64,000 nt of DNA from Sphingomonas sediminicola (GCF_014489515.1 NZ_CP060782.1:248001-312000), one strand, 5' to 3'. Counted from the stretch's first letter, positions 48,459-59,584 are shown. Made by a program: numbers and translations. The notes: generated by a model from the sequence alone, not told the origin.

Positions 48459-49190
48459 ATGGCAGACGAAACTCAAACGGCAATCGACACCAGCGCAGAG
48501 GTCGCGACGAAGGCGATCGAGGCAGCTGGCGACGTTGCGAAAGAGGTTCCGGCCGGTGCTGTGAAGACCTCCAAGCGGACGACGGCGAAGGTGGCTCGTG
48601 CCACCAAGCGTCAGGCGAAAGCCACCCGCTCGGCTGTGAAAACCGCTCGCCGCGCCAAGCCGCGCCGCGTTGCAAAGGCCGCAGGTGCTCGCAAGCCCGC
48701 CGCCCAGGAAAGGATTGAGACTATGACCAAGAACACCAACAACTGGTTCGCCGGCTTCAACGCCATCCCCGCCACGGGTTCTTTCCAGACCCTGTTCGCC
48801 GATGCCGGTGAGCGTGGCCAGGAGGCCGTGAAGCGTTCGCAGAAGGCGATCGAAGAGCTGACCGAAGTCAGCAAGGGGAACGTCGAGGCTCTCGTCGACG
48901 CCGGCAAGATCGCCGTCGAAGGCGCTCGTTCGCTCGGCCAGGACGTCGTCGAGACGAGCCGTGAAGGCGTCGAGAAGGCTGCTGACGCGGTCCGTGCTCT
49001 CGCCGAAGCCAAGTCGGCCAGCGAGTTCCTCCAGCTGCAGAGCGAGTTCGCTCGTGCGCAGTTCGACCGTTTCGTCGCGGAGAGCTCGCGTCTGACCGAG
49101 ACCTTCGTGAAGCTCGCCGGTGAGGCCATCCAGCCGATCCAGACGCGCGCAACGCTTAACGCGGAGCGTATCAACAAGCTCGTTGCCTGA
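48459..49190 (+). CDS. Phasin with basic N-terminal extension
   Basis: Phasins coat PHA granules. The 243-residue protein has an Ala/Lys/Arg-rich leader of about 75 residues (VAKEVPAGAVKTSKRTTAKVARATKRQAKATRS, resembling histone H1 tails and PhaF/PhaM basic regions) followed by the helical phasin_2-type domain from residue 88: MTKNTNNWFAGFNAIPATGSFQTLFADAGERGQEAVKRSQKAIEELTEVSKGNVEALVDAGKIAVEGARSLGQDVVETSREG. A second in-frame ATG at 48723 would give the phasin domain alone. The basic part could tie granules to the nucleoid. The operator upstream and terminator downstream make it a single-gene unit. Confidence 0.9.
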   Translation: MADETQTAIDTSAEVATKAIEAAGDVAKEVPAGAVKTSKRTTAKVARATKRQAKATRSAVKTARRAKPRRVAKAAGARKPAAQERIETMTKNTNNWFAGFNAIPATGSFQTLFADAGERGQEAVKRSQKAIEELTEVSKGNVEALVDAGKIAVEGARSLGQDVVETSREGVEKAADAVRALAEAKSASEFLQLQSEFARAQFDRFVAESSRLTETFVKLAGEAIQPIQTRATLNAERINKLVA

Positions 49191-49221
49191 CGCCTCTCCC
49201 CCTCCTGATCAGGCAATGACA

Positions 49222-49263
49222 GACGGCCGCCCACCTCTCTCCCCGGGCGGCCGTCTTTTTTTT
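49222..49263 (+). terminator. Rho-independent terminator of the phasin gene
   Basis: A perfect 11-bp GC-rich stem GACGGCCGCCC/GGGCGGCCGTC with a 12-base loop is followed by eight T residues, 31 bases after the phasin stop. A textbook intrinsic terminator on the plus strand, isolating the phasin transcript from clpS. Confidence 0.93.
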
Positions 49264-49326
49264 GGGCATGAGCCGCATCCAGCCGCCTTGCTAGGCGTTC
49301 GCCGCTTGCCATATCTTAGGTAAGTT

Positions 49327-49674
49327 ATGGGTATGCGTTGGACGATGATTGACGAGCCGGATGACGGCGGCGTTGGCGACATGGAGACAGGCGTCGCGAC
49401 GCGCACACGCCCGCGCACCAAGAAGCCCAGCAATTACAAAGTCCTGATGCTCAACGACGATTATACTCCGATGGAGTTTGTCGTCCTCGTCCTGCAGCGA
49501 TTCTTCACGATGGGAATCGAGGACGCGACCCGAGTCATGCTGCAGGTTCACCAGCAGGGAGTCGCCGTCTGCGGCGTTTTCACCTACGAAGTCGCCGAAA
49601 CCAAGGTCAGCCAGGTGATCGACTTCGCGCGGGAAAATCAGCACCCGCTGCAGTGCACCCTCGAAAAGGCCTGA
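49327..49674 (+). CDS. clpS: ATP-dependent Clp protease adaptor ClpS
   Basis: ClpS delivers N-degron substrates to ClpAP. The 115-residue protein has an extended flexible N-terminus (about 35 residues, [12 protein letters not shown] at its end), then [24 protein letters not shown] with the substrate-binding Asn-Asp pair, [53 protein letters not shown]. All binding-pocket residues of the family seem present. Sits alone after the phasin terminator; murA follows by 47 bases. Confidence 0.96.
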   Translation: MGMRWTMIDEPDDGGVGDMETGVATRTRPRTKKPSNYKVLMLNDDYTPMEFVVLVLQRFFTMGIEDATRVMLQVHQQGVAVCGVFTYEVAETKVSQVIDFARENQHPLQCTLEKA

Positions 49675-49721
49675 TTCTCGCCGCTGCTTGCGAGTCCGCC
49701 GCCAAGCGCTAAAGCGCGCCG

Positions 49722-51432
<1,711 letters not shown>

Positions 51433-51604
51433 TTCTATGCTTTCTTGAATTTAGTGAGGACGATTGCTCCCCGAACCCACTCGAATGCGGGCCCGGGGCT
51501 AGGCTCGGGCGGGAATTTGTCCCGAATGGGCGACGAGGCGCCGGAAGAGGGTACGTCCTACCATGACCTGAAGATGGGCATGGGCCGGCAGGAAGTCAAA
51601 GGCG

Positions 51605-52879
51605 CTAGAGCGAATCCACTGCGTGCAGGGCGAGCCCGACGAGCCCGCCGACCAGGGTGCCGTTGATCCGAATGTACTGGAGGTCGCGCCCGACCGCTGC
51701 TTCGAGCCTGGCCGTCACCGTTCCCGCATCCCAGCCGCGGACGGTTTCCGACACCAGCTTCACCATCGAACCCCCGTAGCTCGCCGACATGCCGACCACG
51801 GCGCGACGCGCAAACTGGTTGATTGCGGCGCGGATTCGAGGATCGCTTTCCAGTGTCGCGCCCATCGATTTCAGGATTTCGCCGAGCTTGCCAGCAAAGG
51901 CCGCGTCGGGGTTTCGGGCGGCCTTGATCACCGCTTCGCGCGCCTTCTGCCAGATCGTATCAATCCACAGGCTGACCGACTTGTTGTCGAGCAATTGCTC
52001 CTTTATCGCTTCGACGCGCTCGCGGGTTTCGGGGCGCGTCTGCAAGTCGTTGGCGAGTTGGGCCAGCGCCTCCTCCACCTTGACCCGAACGGGGTGTGCG
52101 GGGTCGGTCGACATCTCCACCGTCAGCTTGCGCAGTCCATCGATGATCGCGTCGGCGAGCTTCGCGTCGAGCCCGGCGAGTTTCAGGGCCCAATTCGCCT
52201 TCTTGTGCACCATCTCGCGGATCAGGGGCTCGTTCGCTTCGAGGGCTCGCGCCGTCCAGCGGATGGCCGCTTCCAGCATCGGCACGTGGCGGTCCTCGTT
52301 GATCGCCGACGCCAAGGCGTGGCCGAGAAGCGGCGATACTTCCGTCTTGCGCAGGCGCGCCGAAACTGCGCCTTTGACGATCCCGCCAAGGCGCTCGTCA
52401 TCGAGGCTTTCGAAGATGTCGGCGATCAGCCGAGACGCCCCCGCCCGAATGCGCGTCCCTTCACCGGCAGGCGTCTGCAGGAAGCGCCCAGTCGCGCCGG
52501 CCACGTCAATGTTTTGCATCCGGCGGGCGACCACCGATGGGATCAGGAAATTCTCCTTGATGAAATTTGCCAGCGTTTCGCCGATCCGATCCTTGTTGCG
52601 TGGTATGATTGCTGTGTGGGGAATCGGCAGGCCGAGCGGATGACGGAACAGGGCCGTCACCGCGAACCAGTCGGCTAGACCGCCGACCATGGCGGCCTCC
52701 GCGAATGCCTTCACGAACGAGAGCCACGGATATTGGTACTCGTAAGCCCGAGCGGCCGCGAAGATCGCGGCCATGAGGACGAGCAGGCCCGTCGCAGCCG
52801 TTTTCATCCCCGCCGCACCAGGCTGGGCAGGATTGAACCGCGCTAAAGCAGTACGGGGCCGGGACGTTGCTGCATCCAT
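51605..52879 (-). CDS. DUF445 family membrane protein
   Basis: A 424-residue DUF445 protein. It has an N-terminal transmembrane helix (TAATGLLVLMAAIFAAARAYEY), the conserved WLSFVKAFAEAAMVGGLADWFAVTALFRHPLGLPIPHTAIIPRNKDRIGETLANFIKENFL at residues 50-110, a long helical region and a C-terminal hydrophobic end (INGTLVGGLVGLALHAVDSL). The family occurs in most proteobacteria; role unknown, possibly membrane organisation. Start ATG 52879 (MDAATSR); a longer frame to 52915 overlaps the next gene. It follows the RND pump gene on the same strand, 32 bases downstream. Confidence 0.88.
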   Translation of the reverse strand: MDAATSRPRTALARFNPAQPGAAGMKTAATGLLVLMAAIFAAARAYEYQYPWLSFVKAFAEAAMVGGLADWFAVTALFRHPLGLPIPHTAIIPRNKDRIGETLANFIKENFLIPSVVARRMQNIDVAGATGRFLQTPAGEGTRIRAGASRLIADIFESLDDERLGGIVKGAVSARLRKTEVSPLLGHALASAINEDRHVPMLEAAIRWTARALEANEPLIREMVHKKANWALKLAGLDAKLADAIIDGLRKLTVEMSTDPAHPVRVKVEEALAQLANDLQTRPETRERVEAIKEQLLDNKSVSLWIDTIWQKAREAVIKAARNPDAAFAGKLGEILKSMGATLESDPRIRAAINQFARRAVVGMSASYGGSMVKLVSETVRGWDAGTVTARLEAAVGRDLQYIRINGTLVGGLVGLALHAVDSL

Positions 52880-52911
52880 CCGATCATCAATAGACGAACG
52901 GGCGCGAGGGT

Positions 52912-55900
52912 TCACTCTGCGGGTTGCGGCGCCGGTCCCGACGGGGTGCGATGGGCGTCCTGCCCGACGAACTTATGGAAGAGCCGCCCGATCCGGGACT
53001 CGATCGAAATGGCGATCGAGAAATAGGCCGGAACCAGAAGCAGCGTCAGCAGCGTCGAGAAGATGAGGCCGCCGATGACGGTGATGCCCATCGGGGCGCG
53101 CCAGCTGTTATCGCCCGTGATAGACACCGCCGTCGGCAACATGCCGAAGACCATCGCGATGGTCGTCATGACGATCGGCTGGGCGCGCTTGTGACCGGCT
53201 TCCCAGATTGCCTCGTTCTTCGGCATTCCGTGATTCATCATCTCGACCGCGAAGTCGATCAGGAGGATCGAGTTCTTCGCGACGATCCCGAACAGCATGA
53301 GGATTCCGATTAGCACGAACAGCGAAACCGGCTGACCCGCAATGTGCAGCGCCACGGCCGCGCCGAGCGGAGCCAGGAGCAGCGAGCCCATGTTCACGAA
53401 CGGCGACAGGAACCGCCGGTAGAGCAGAACGAGCACGGCAAACACGAGCAGGACGCCTGAGACCAGGGCCACCGCAAAGTTGAACAGAAGCTCATTCTGC
53501 CACTTCTGATCGCCGAGGTTCAGCTTCCGAACGCCCTGAGGCAGGTTCTTCATGGTCGGAAGCGCACTGACCTTGACCTGTACGTCGCCCTGAACGGCAC
53601 CGGGCGCGAGATCGGCCCCGATCGAGAGTCGACGGATCTGGTTCGACCGCTGGATCGTCGTCGGACCAGAGCCGAATCCGATGTCGGCAACGGTCTTGAG
53701 GGGAACCGAGCCACCGTTTGAGGTCGGAACCGGCAGGTTTTCCAGGGTCGAGAGATCGCGCCGGGCGCCCTCGGACAGGGAAACCGTGATCGGGACCTGA
53801 CGATCGGACAGCGAGAACTTCGCGCTGTTCTGCTCGATGTCGCCGAGGGTCGCGATTCGGATCGTCTGGCTCAGCGCCATGGTGGTTACGCCCAGATCCG
53901 CAGCCAGATCGAAACGAGGCTTGATGGTGATTTCAGGCTGCGCGAGCTGACTTCCGACCCGCGGAGCACGAAGACCCGGAACGGTCGCCATTTCCTTTGC
54001 GATCTGATTGGCGACCCGGGTCAACTCGTCCGGATCGTCGCCGCCCAGGTAGACCATGATGTCACGGGAATCGCCGTCGGGACCGCCGCCGTTCTGAGCC
54101 TGGAAGCTCACGCGAGCATCGGGGAAGGCGGCGAGCTGCGGAGACATGTTGCGCTCGAACTCGGTGCTCGTGACCTTCCGGTCCTTCTTGAGCACGATGT
54201 TCACGCTGCCGGTGCCGACATTGATCCGCTCGAACACCCGCTCGACGCTCGGATCCTTCTCGACGATCGCCGCAACCCGATCGGTGACGCCTTCGGTCTG
54301 CTCGAGCGTGGTTCCGGGCGGAAGGGTGATGTTCACGCGAGTGAAGTCGTTATTCTGCGGCGGGAAGAAGGACACGGAAAGCGTGCCGAACAGAATGATG
54401 CTCATCAGCAGCGTGCCAATACCTGCGCCGACCATCGCCAGACGGTGATCATGGAGGCGCGCATTCCAGCGGGCCGCGATCGTCGAATGCCACTGGGCGA
54501 ACCCGTGACTACCCATCATTCCCACGAGGAAGCCGATCAGCTTGCCCGCACCGTAGGCGACGAGCGTTCCGACGCCAAGGGCCAGAACGAATGTCACACC
54601 GCCATTCCAGGCCAGCTTTCCGAGTCCGAACATACCCGCGCCCGTTCCGGCAACGAAAGCTCCAATGACGAGCAGAAGGAGCAAGGCGCCGAGAAGGTAA
54701 TAGCCCGGGTTGCGGGCGGCCTTCGGAAGCCGTGCGAGGAGCGCATCCGCCTTCGACGTATCGAGGCTCCAGTTTAGAACCTTGAGATAGAGGTCCATCC
54801 ACTTCCAGTTCGCGTGATCCTGGACGCCATGCGAGCGGAGGAAATAGGCCGCGACCAGCGGCGTTATCATGCGCGCGACGAGCAAGCTCATCAGGACCGA
54901 CATGACGACGGTAAAGCCGAACGCCTTGAAGTACTGGCCGGCGATCCCGGGCATCAGCGCGACCGGGAAGAAAACGGCGACGATCGCCATGGTCGTTGCA
55001 AGGACAGCGAGGCCGATTTCGTCCGCCGCGTCGAGCGCGGCCTGGTAGCCCGACTTGCCCATGCGCATGTGCCGGACGATGTTCTCGATCTCGACGATCG
55101 CGTCATCGACGAGGACGCCGGCGACGAGGCCCATCGCCATCGTCGACATGAAGTTGAGGGTGATCCCCAACATGCTCATAAACCAGAAGGCAGGGATCGC
55201 CGACATCGGGATGGCCAGCGCCGAAATGATCGTGGCGCGGATGTCGCGGAGGAAGAGGAAGACCACGAGAACCGCGAGGACGGCGCCTTCCCACAGGCCT
55301 TCCATCGCGGACCGATATTGCGCCTTGGTGTAGTCGACCGTGTTGAAAATCTCCGAGAAGCGAACCTTCGGGTTCTCCTTCTCGAGCTTGCGCACTTCCG
55401 CCCAACCGGCCTCGTAGGCGGTCACTTCGGACGAGCCCTTCGCGCGCTGCACCGCAAAGGTGACGACCTGGCGGCCGTTCATCTTGGCGATCGAGCGCTG
55501 CTCGGACGAAGAGTCACGGACCTCGCCCAGATCGGCGAGGCGGACCCAGCGGCCGCCGGGGAGCGTGATCTGCGTTTGCGAGAGTTCGTAAGCGTTGCGC
55601 GCATTGCCGAGCACCCGGACCGACTGTTCGGAGCCGGCGACCTCGGCGCGGCCGCCGGCGGCGTTGAGATTGCTCTGCCGGAGCTGCTGGTTGACCTGCG
55701 CTGCGGTGATCCCCTGCGACTGCAAAGCGGCCGGATCGAGGATGACGCGGATCGTGCGATCCACGCCGCCCGAGCGGGAAACCGCGGCGATGCCTTCGAT
55801 GCCGAGCAGTCGCTTCGAGACTGTATTGTCGATGTACCAGCTCAACTGCTCAAGCGTCATGTCGGTCGTCTCGGCGCCGACGAACATGATCGGCTGGTCC

Positions 55901-56310
55901 TCGGCGTCGACTCGGGTGATCTGCGGCTCGAGAATACCCTCCGGAAGGTTGCCGCGGATCTGGGCGATCGCGTTGCGAACGTCGTTCACCGCACGGTCGG
56001 TCGGCGTGCCGATCTCGAATTGCACGAAGGTGAAGCTGTTGCCCTCGCGAACGGAGCTGTTGATTTCCTCGACCCCGTTCACGCCACGGATCGCGGATTC
56101 GACCCTCTGCGTGATCTGAGTCTCGATTTCGTTCGGCGCTGCGCCCGGTTGGCTGACGGAAACGGTTGCGGCCGGGAAGTCGATGTCCGGCGCGTTGTTC
56201 ACCTGCATCTGGTAGAACGAGATGAGGCCGGCAAGCATGAGCCCGACGAAGAGCACGATCGGGAAAACCGGGTTACGAATGCACCAGGACGAGATGTTGC
56301 GGAAATTCAT
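52912..56310 (-). CDS. Efflux RND transporter permease (HAE1-like)
   Basis: A 1132-residue proton-driven inner-membrane pump of the AcrB group. The N-terminal first helix and docking start NFRNISSWCIRNPVFPIVLFVGLMLAGLISFYQMQVNNAPDIDFPAATVSVSQPGAAPNEIETQITQRVESAIRGVNGVEEINSSVREG; the proton-relay pair Asp-Asp is in VAGVLVDDAIVEIENIVRHM near residue 405. The large loops and second repeat (PPGTTLEQTEGVTDRVAAIVEKDPSVE) are complete, with the 12 helices expected. Adjacent to the adaptor gene upstream (22 bases), it forms a two-gene pump with no outer-membrane channel gene nearby. Confidence 0.96.
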   Translation of the reverse strand: MNFRNISSWCIRNPVFPIVLFVGLMLAGLISFYQMQVNNAPDIDFPAATVSVSQPGAAPNEIETQITQRVESAIRGVNGVEEINSSVREGNSFTFVQFEIGTPTDRAVNDVRNAIAQIRGNLPEGILEPQITRVDAEDQPIMFVGAETTDMTLEQLSWYIDNTVSKRLLGIEGIAAVSRSGGVDRTIRVILDPAALQSQGITAAQVNQQLRQSNLNAAGGRAEVAGSEQSVRVLGNARNAYELSQTQITLPGGRWVRLADLGEVRDSSSEQRSIAKMNGRQVVTFAVQRAKGSSEVTAYEAGWAEVRKLEKENPKVRFSEIFNTVDYTKAQYRSAMEGLWEGAVLAVLVVFLFLRDIRATIISALAIPMSAIPAFWFMSMLGITLNFMSTMAMGLVAGVLVDDAIVEIENIVRHMRMGKSGYQAALDAADEIGLAVLATTMAIVAVFFPVALMPGIAGQYFKAFGFTVVMSVLMSLLVARMITPLVAAYFLRSHGVQDHANWKWMDLYLKVLNWSLDTSKADALLARLPKAARNPGYYLLGALLLLLVIGAFVAGTGAGMFGLGKLAWNGGVTFVLALGVGTLVAYGAGKLIGFLVGMMGSHGFAQWHSTIAARWNARLHDHRLAMVGAGIGTLLMSIILFGTLSVSFFPPQNNDFTRVNITLPPGTTLEQTEGVTDRVAAIVEKDPSVERVFERINVGTGSVNIVLKKDRKVTSTEFERNMSPQLAAFPDARVSFQAQNGGGPDGDSRDIMVYLGGDDPDELTRVANQIAKEMATVPGLRAPRVGSQLAQPEITIKPRFDLAADLGVTTMALSQTIRIATLGDIEQNSAKFSLSDRQVPITVSLSEGARRDLSTLENLPVPTSNGGSVPLKTVADIGFGSGPTTIQRSNQIRRLSIGADLAPGAVQGDVQVKVSALPTMKNLPQGVRKLNLGDQKWQNELLFNFAVALVSGVLLVFAVLVLLYRRFLSPFVNMGSLLLAPLGAAVALHIAGQPVSLFVLIGILMLFGIVAKNSILLIDFAVEMMNHGMPKNEAIWEAGHKRAQPIVMTTIAMVFGMLPTAVSITGDNSWRAPMGITVIGGLIFSTLLTLLLVPAYFSIAISIESRIGRLFHKFVGQDAHRTPSGPAPQPAE

Positions 56311-56332
56311 GAGCTAATACTCTCCGTCCGGC

Positions 56333-57513
56333 TTAGCGCGCGGCCTGCCGCCTCGGATTGACCTTCTGCCCGGGGTTGAGGAACGGCCCGGCCGACAGCA
56401 CCACCGCCTCGGTTCCGGACAATCCCTCGACGATCGTTACGCCGGCTTGGTCGACGCTTCCGATCTTGACCGTGCGGCGCTCGACCTCGTTCTTCGCGTT
56501 GATGATGTAGACGTAATTGCCTCCGTCATCGCTGAGCACGGCGCTCTGGGGCAGGAGCGGAGCAGTCGCCGCGCCCGCGCCGATGCGGGCCTCGGCGAAG
56601 CCGCCGGGGCGGATCTGCGGATCGTAGGGAACGAGGATCCGGACATCGCCTTGGCGCGATTGCGGGTCGATCGTTGGCGCGACCTGCCAGACCTGGCCAG
56701 CAAAGCTGCGATCGGAACCGACCGGGGTGACGCTCGCTGCCATGCCGGCTTTGACGAGCGCGAGATCCTGCTGCGAAATCTGCGCGCGCATCTCCATTTG
56801 GCCGCCTTCGGCAAGGCGGAACAGGGCCCCGACCCAGGGCTGACAATCTGGCCGACTTCGACGTTGCGCTCGAGGATCAGCCCACTTGCAGGCGCGCGGA
56901 CGTCCAGCCTGCCGATTTCGGCGCGGGTGGCGTTGAGCTGCGCCTGGTTCACGCGAACCTGGGCATTCGCCGCATCCCGTGCGGCGCGCTTGGCGTCGAT
57001 CTCGGCCTTCGACACGAAGCCGCGGCCCTGAAGCGCGATCGCCCGCTCGTAATTGTTTTGCGCAAGGGCGGCATTTGCCTTCGCTGCAGCGACCTGGGCG
57101 GCAAGCTGCGAGGCCTGCTGCGCCTGGACCGACCGGTCCACCGTCGCAAGCGTCTGACCTGCTTTGACCCAGGTTCCCGCATCAACAAGCACGCGAGTGA
57201 CGCGTCCGCCTGTTCCCGGAATGCCGACCGGCTGGTCACGTCGTGCCGCCAAAGGCCCGCTGGCGGTCACGGTGCGCGCGACTTCGCTGCGGCCCGGTAC
57301 GATAACGGTGACGGTCGGGACCTGGCTAACTGCCTGACCTCCGGGACCGCCCGCATTCGTCGTCTCTTCGCTTCCGCCGCGCATCAGGAAGAAGGCGAGC
57401 AGCAGCACGATGATCGCAACGCCGCCCGCGATGAGCATGGTGCGCCGGCGCCGCGAGCGGTCCACGACCACCAGGGTATCGGAGCCCTCGAAAGAAGATG
57501 TTTCCCGGTTCAT
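56333..57513 (-). CDS. Periplasmic adaptor (HlyD/AcrA-type) of RND pump, one frameshift
   Basis: A membrane-fusion protein of about 394 residues after repair. Start ATG 57513 (MNRETSSFEGSDTLVVVDRSRRRRTMLIAGGVAIIVLLLAFFLMRGG) gives one transmembrane helix. Next come the lipoyl-like domain (GGRVTRVLVDAGTWVKAGQTLATVDR), the alpha-hairpin (AQQASQLAAQVAAAKANAALAQNNYERAIALQG) and the barrel (RAPASGLILERNVEVGQIVSPG). The frame breaks near 56827 and continues MEMRAQISQQDLALVKAGMAASVTPVGSDRSFAGQVWQVAPTID in the next frame, then a C-terminal ribbon. It links the RND permease to an outer-membrane channel encoded elsewhere. Confidence 0.88.
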
Positions 57514-57722
57514 TTCCACTTCTCTTGCCACGCCCCACGAATCTGACAGCGGTTCGGCGGAACTGTATTACCCGAATAAGTCAGTGGCCGCAACTGACCC
57601 TGTGTAATCGGACCCGGCTACAGTTTTTCGACCAACGGCGGCACTTGTGTCGCGAAGGCGCGTTGGCCCAAACTGCTGCGAGCCGCAGCACTGACATGGG
57701 CGGATTTAAAGGGGAAGCGGAA

Positions 57723-57983
57723 ATGGAAACGTACGGCATCCTTGGATGGATTGTGATTGGCGGTCTTGCCGGCGCGATCGCGAAGCTGCTCATGCCAGGC
57801 CGGGACCCCGGCGGCTGCATCATCACCATCCTGCTCGGTATCGCCGGAGCTCTTCTCGCCGGCTTCCTAGGCCGTTCGGTCGGCTGGTATCATGATGGCG
57901 AAGGCGCGGGCTTCCTTGCCGCCATCGTCGGAGCGTTCGTTATCCTCCTCATCTACCGGTTGGTGCTGGCGCGCCGCCGCTGA
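57723..57983 (+). CDS. GlsB/YeaQ/YmgE family stress-response membrane protein
   Basis: An 86-residue membrane protein of the transglycosylase-associated (GlsB/YeaQ/YmgE) family. The three helices have Gly-rich faces: YGILGWIVIGGLAGAIAKLLMPG with the conserved GWIVIGGLAG, CIITILLGIAGALLAGFLGRSVG, and GFLAAIVGAFVILLIYRLVL. Such proteins are induced by acid or envelope stress in other bacteria. Function unknown. A homologue lies 0.9 kb downstream on the opposite strand. Confidence 0.9.
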   Translation: METYGILGWIVIGGLAGAIAKLLMPGRDPGGCIITILLGIAGALLAGFLGRSVGWYHDGEGAGFLAAIVGAFVILLIYRLVLARRR

Positions 57984-58076
57984 CCTGCTGAATGAAAGGT
58001 CGCATTGTCGTTCAGCAATCAGCCATGGCGCCGATGTGACGTTTCGCCTTCGTTTCGAAGGTTCAGGAGGATCTGG

Positions 58077-58799
58077 ATGAAGAGCATGTGGATGGCGCTG
58101 GCACTTAGTGCGGCTGCGCTTCCGGTAACGTCCGTCGCTGCCCAGGCTGCCGAGCTGCCCATGCCACCGATCACCGGCACCCGGCTCGACATCAGCGCGA
58201 CCGGCGAGGTCACGCGAGTCCCGGACGTTGCGATCATCTCCGCGGGTGTCGTCACCCGGCAGCCGACGGCGAGCGCCGCGATGCAGGAGAATGCCTCTCG
58301 CATGGAGCGCGTTCTGGCTGCTTTGAAGCGGGCGGGGGTCGCGGATCGCGATATCCAGACCAGCTCGCTCAACCTCAATCCCGAATATCGCTACCAGGAA
58401 AATCAGCCACCGCAGCTGGTCGCCTACTCCGCCTCGAATCAGGTCAGCATCCGTTTCCGCGATATCCGCAACAGCGGGCGGATTCTCGATGCGCTCGTTT
58501 CGGAGGGGGCGAACCAGGTCAACGGTCCCTCGCTGACCATCGACAAGCCTGAATCTGCTTTGGACGAGGCGCGTGAGCAGGCGATCGCCAAGGGCCGCGC
58601 GCGCGCCGAGCTCTATGCCCGTGCCATGGGAAAGCGCGTGGCACGCATCGTCTCGGTGAGCGAAGGCGGAGGAAGCTATCCGGTGCCGCCGCCGGCTCCA
58701 GTCTTCATGGAGGCTCGCGCCCAGGCTGCCGATACCAAGGTCGTGGCCGGCGAGCAGAAGCTGCAGGTCACCCTCTCAATGGTATTCGACCTCCAGTAA
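58077..58799 (+). CDS. Secreted SIMPL-domain protein
   Basis: A 240-residue periplasmic SIMPL (BP26/OMP28-like) protein. ATG 58077 with a strong Shine-Dalgarno AGGAGG gives signal peptide MKSMWMALALSAAALPVTSVAAQA. The domain reads DISATGEVTRVPDVAIISAGVVTRQPTASAAMQENASRMERVLAALKRAGVADRDIQTSSLNLNPEY and later NQVSIRFRDIRNSGRILDALVSEGANQVNGPSLTIDKPESALDEAREQAIAKGRARAELYARAMGKRVARIVSVSE. Brucella BP26 is a related periplasmic antigen forming hollow oligomers. Role unknown. Ends at a terminator shared with the next gene. Confidence 0.9.
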   Translation: MKSMWMALALSAAALPVTSVAAQAAELPMPPITGTRLDISATGEVTRVPDVAIISAGVVTRQPTASAAMQENASRMERVLAALKRAGVADRDIQTSSLNLNPEYRYQENQPPQLVAYSASNQVSIRFRDIRNSGRILDALVSEGANQVNGPSLTIDKPESALDEAREQAIAKGRARAELYARAMGKRVARIVSVSEGGGSYPVPPPAPVFMEARAQAADTKVVAGEQKLQVTLSMVFDLQ

Positions 58800-58802
58800 T
58801 CC

Positions 58803-58846
58803 AAAAGAAAAGGGCCGCCCGGTCTCCCGAACGGCCCTTCTTTTCT
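58803..58846. terminator. Bidirectional terminator between convergent genes
   Basis: AAAAGAAAAGGGCCG and CGGCCCTTCTTTTCT form an A-rich/T-rich flanked stem (AAGGGCCG/CGGCCCTT) with a loop of about 14 bases. Both strands have a T-rich tail, so it can terminate the SIMPL gene on the plus strand and the small GlsB-type gene on the minus strand. Confidence 0.85.
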
Positions 58847-58861
58847 CCGAGTACCGATCGT

Positions 58862-59113
58862 CTAGCGAACCGATCCGCGGCGAATGAGGTTCACGATCGC
58901 CAAAAGGATGACCGCGCCAAGCAATGAATAAAGGAAAGTTTCAACGGTCAGCGCCGAATTGATGCTGCCGCCGAAGATCAAGCCGGCAATCACGGCGCCG
59001 ACAATGCCTACCACGATATTCAGCAGGATGCCCTGTTGTGCGTCGGTCCGCATGATGAGGCTGGCCAGCCAACCGCAAACACCACCGACGATGAGCCAAA
59101 TAATGATACCCAT
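58862..59113 (-). CDS. GlsB/YeaQ/YmgE family stress-response membrane protein (second copy)
   Basis: An 83-residue homologue of the family member at 57723 on the opposite strand. It reads MGIIIWLIVGGVCGWLASLIMRTDAQQGILLNIVVGIVGAVIAGLIFGG, with the typical GG-x-x-GWLAS and VVGIVGAVIAG helices, and a third helix LYSLLGAVILLAIVNLI. Two divergent copies in 1.4 kb, flanking the SIMPL gene, point to old duplication or separate recruitment. Ends at the bidirectional terminator. Confidence 0.9.
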   Translation of the reverse strand: MGIIIWLIVGGVCGWLASLIMRTDAQQGILLNIVVGIVGAVIAGLIFGGSINSALTVETFLYSLLGAVILLAIVNLIRRGSVR

Positions 59114-59284
59114 GTAGCGTTCCCTCCTGTTCGTGGGCCGCCATCAATACTCAGCGGCCTTCCGGCATCTAGACGCTGATGCGCGGCGGTTGTTCCGGAT
59201 TCGGAAGGAACTGTCCAGTTTTTTGGTTAATGCACCGCGGAACTGCGGGATAAATTACCCGCCGTAACGACCGGAACCGGGGAA

Positions 59285-59584
59285 CTAATAGCGCTGTTGG
59301 CGCTCGTATTGGTCGCGGTAATGCTTGATGCGGGTGACGCGCAGGCCAGGCATGCCGCTGCGATCTACCGCACGCTGCCAGCTCGTGAATTCCTCAAGGC
59401 TCAGAGAATACCGCTCGCATGCCTCGTCGACCGTCAGCAGGCCTCCCGCAACCGCCGCGACAACCTCTGCCTTCCGGCGCACGACCCAACGGGTGGTGCC
59501 GGCAGGCGGAAGGCTTTCGAGCGTCAAAGGCTCGCCAAGCGGTCCGATAACCTGTGCTGGCCGAATCTTCTGGTTCTCGAGCAT
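59285..59584 (-). CDS. sciP: CtrA inhibitor SciP (DUF1153)
   Basis: In Caulobacter, SciP is a small G1-phase protein that binds CtrA and blocks transcription of CtrA targets. This 99-residue protein has the DUF1153 pattern: LGEPLTLESLPPAGTTRWVVRRKAEVVAAVAGGLLTVDEACERYSLSLEEFTSWQRAVDRSGMPGLRVTRIKHYR, with a helix-turn-helix-like centre (LLTVDEACERYSLSLEEFTSWQ). Length close to the 93 residues in Caulobacter. Presence supports alphaproteobacterial origin. A TTAA-N6-TTAA motif lies just upstream of the start. Confidence 0.92.
   Translation of the reverse strand: MLENQKIRPAQVIGPLGEPLTLESLPPAGTTRWVVRRKAEVVAAVAGGLLTVDEACERYSLSLEEFTSWQRAVDRSGMPGLRVTRIKHYRDQYERQQRY

Noticed and set aside
54814-56361. 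515-codon open frame on the plus strand
   Set aside because: Antisense to the RND permease gene, low-complexity Arg/Asp/His-rich sequence typical of shadow frames in GC-rich DNA.
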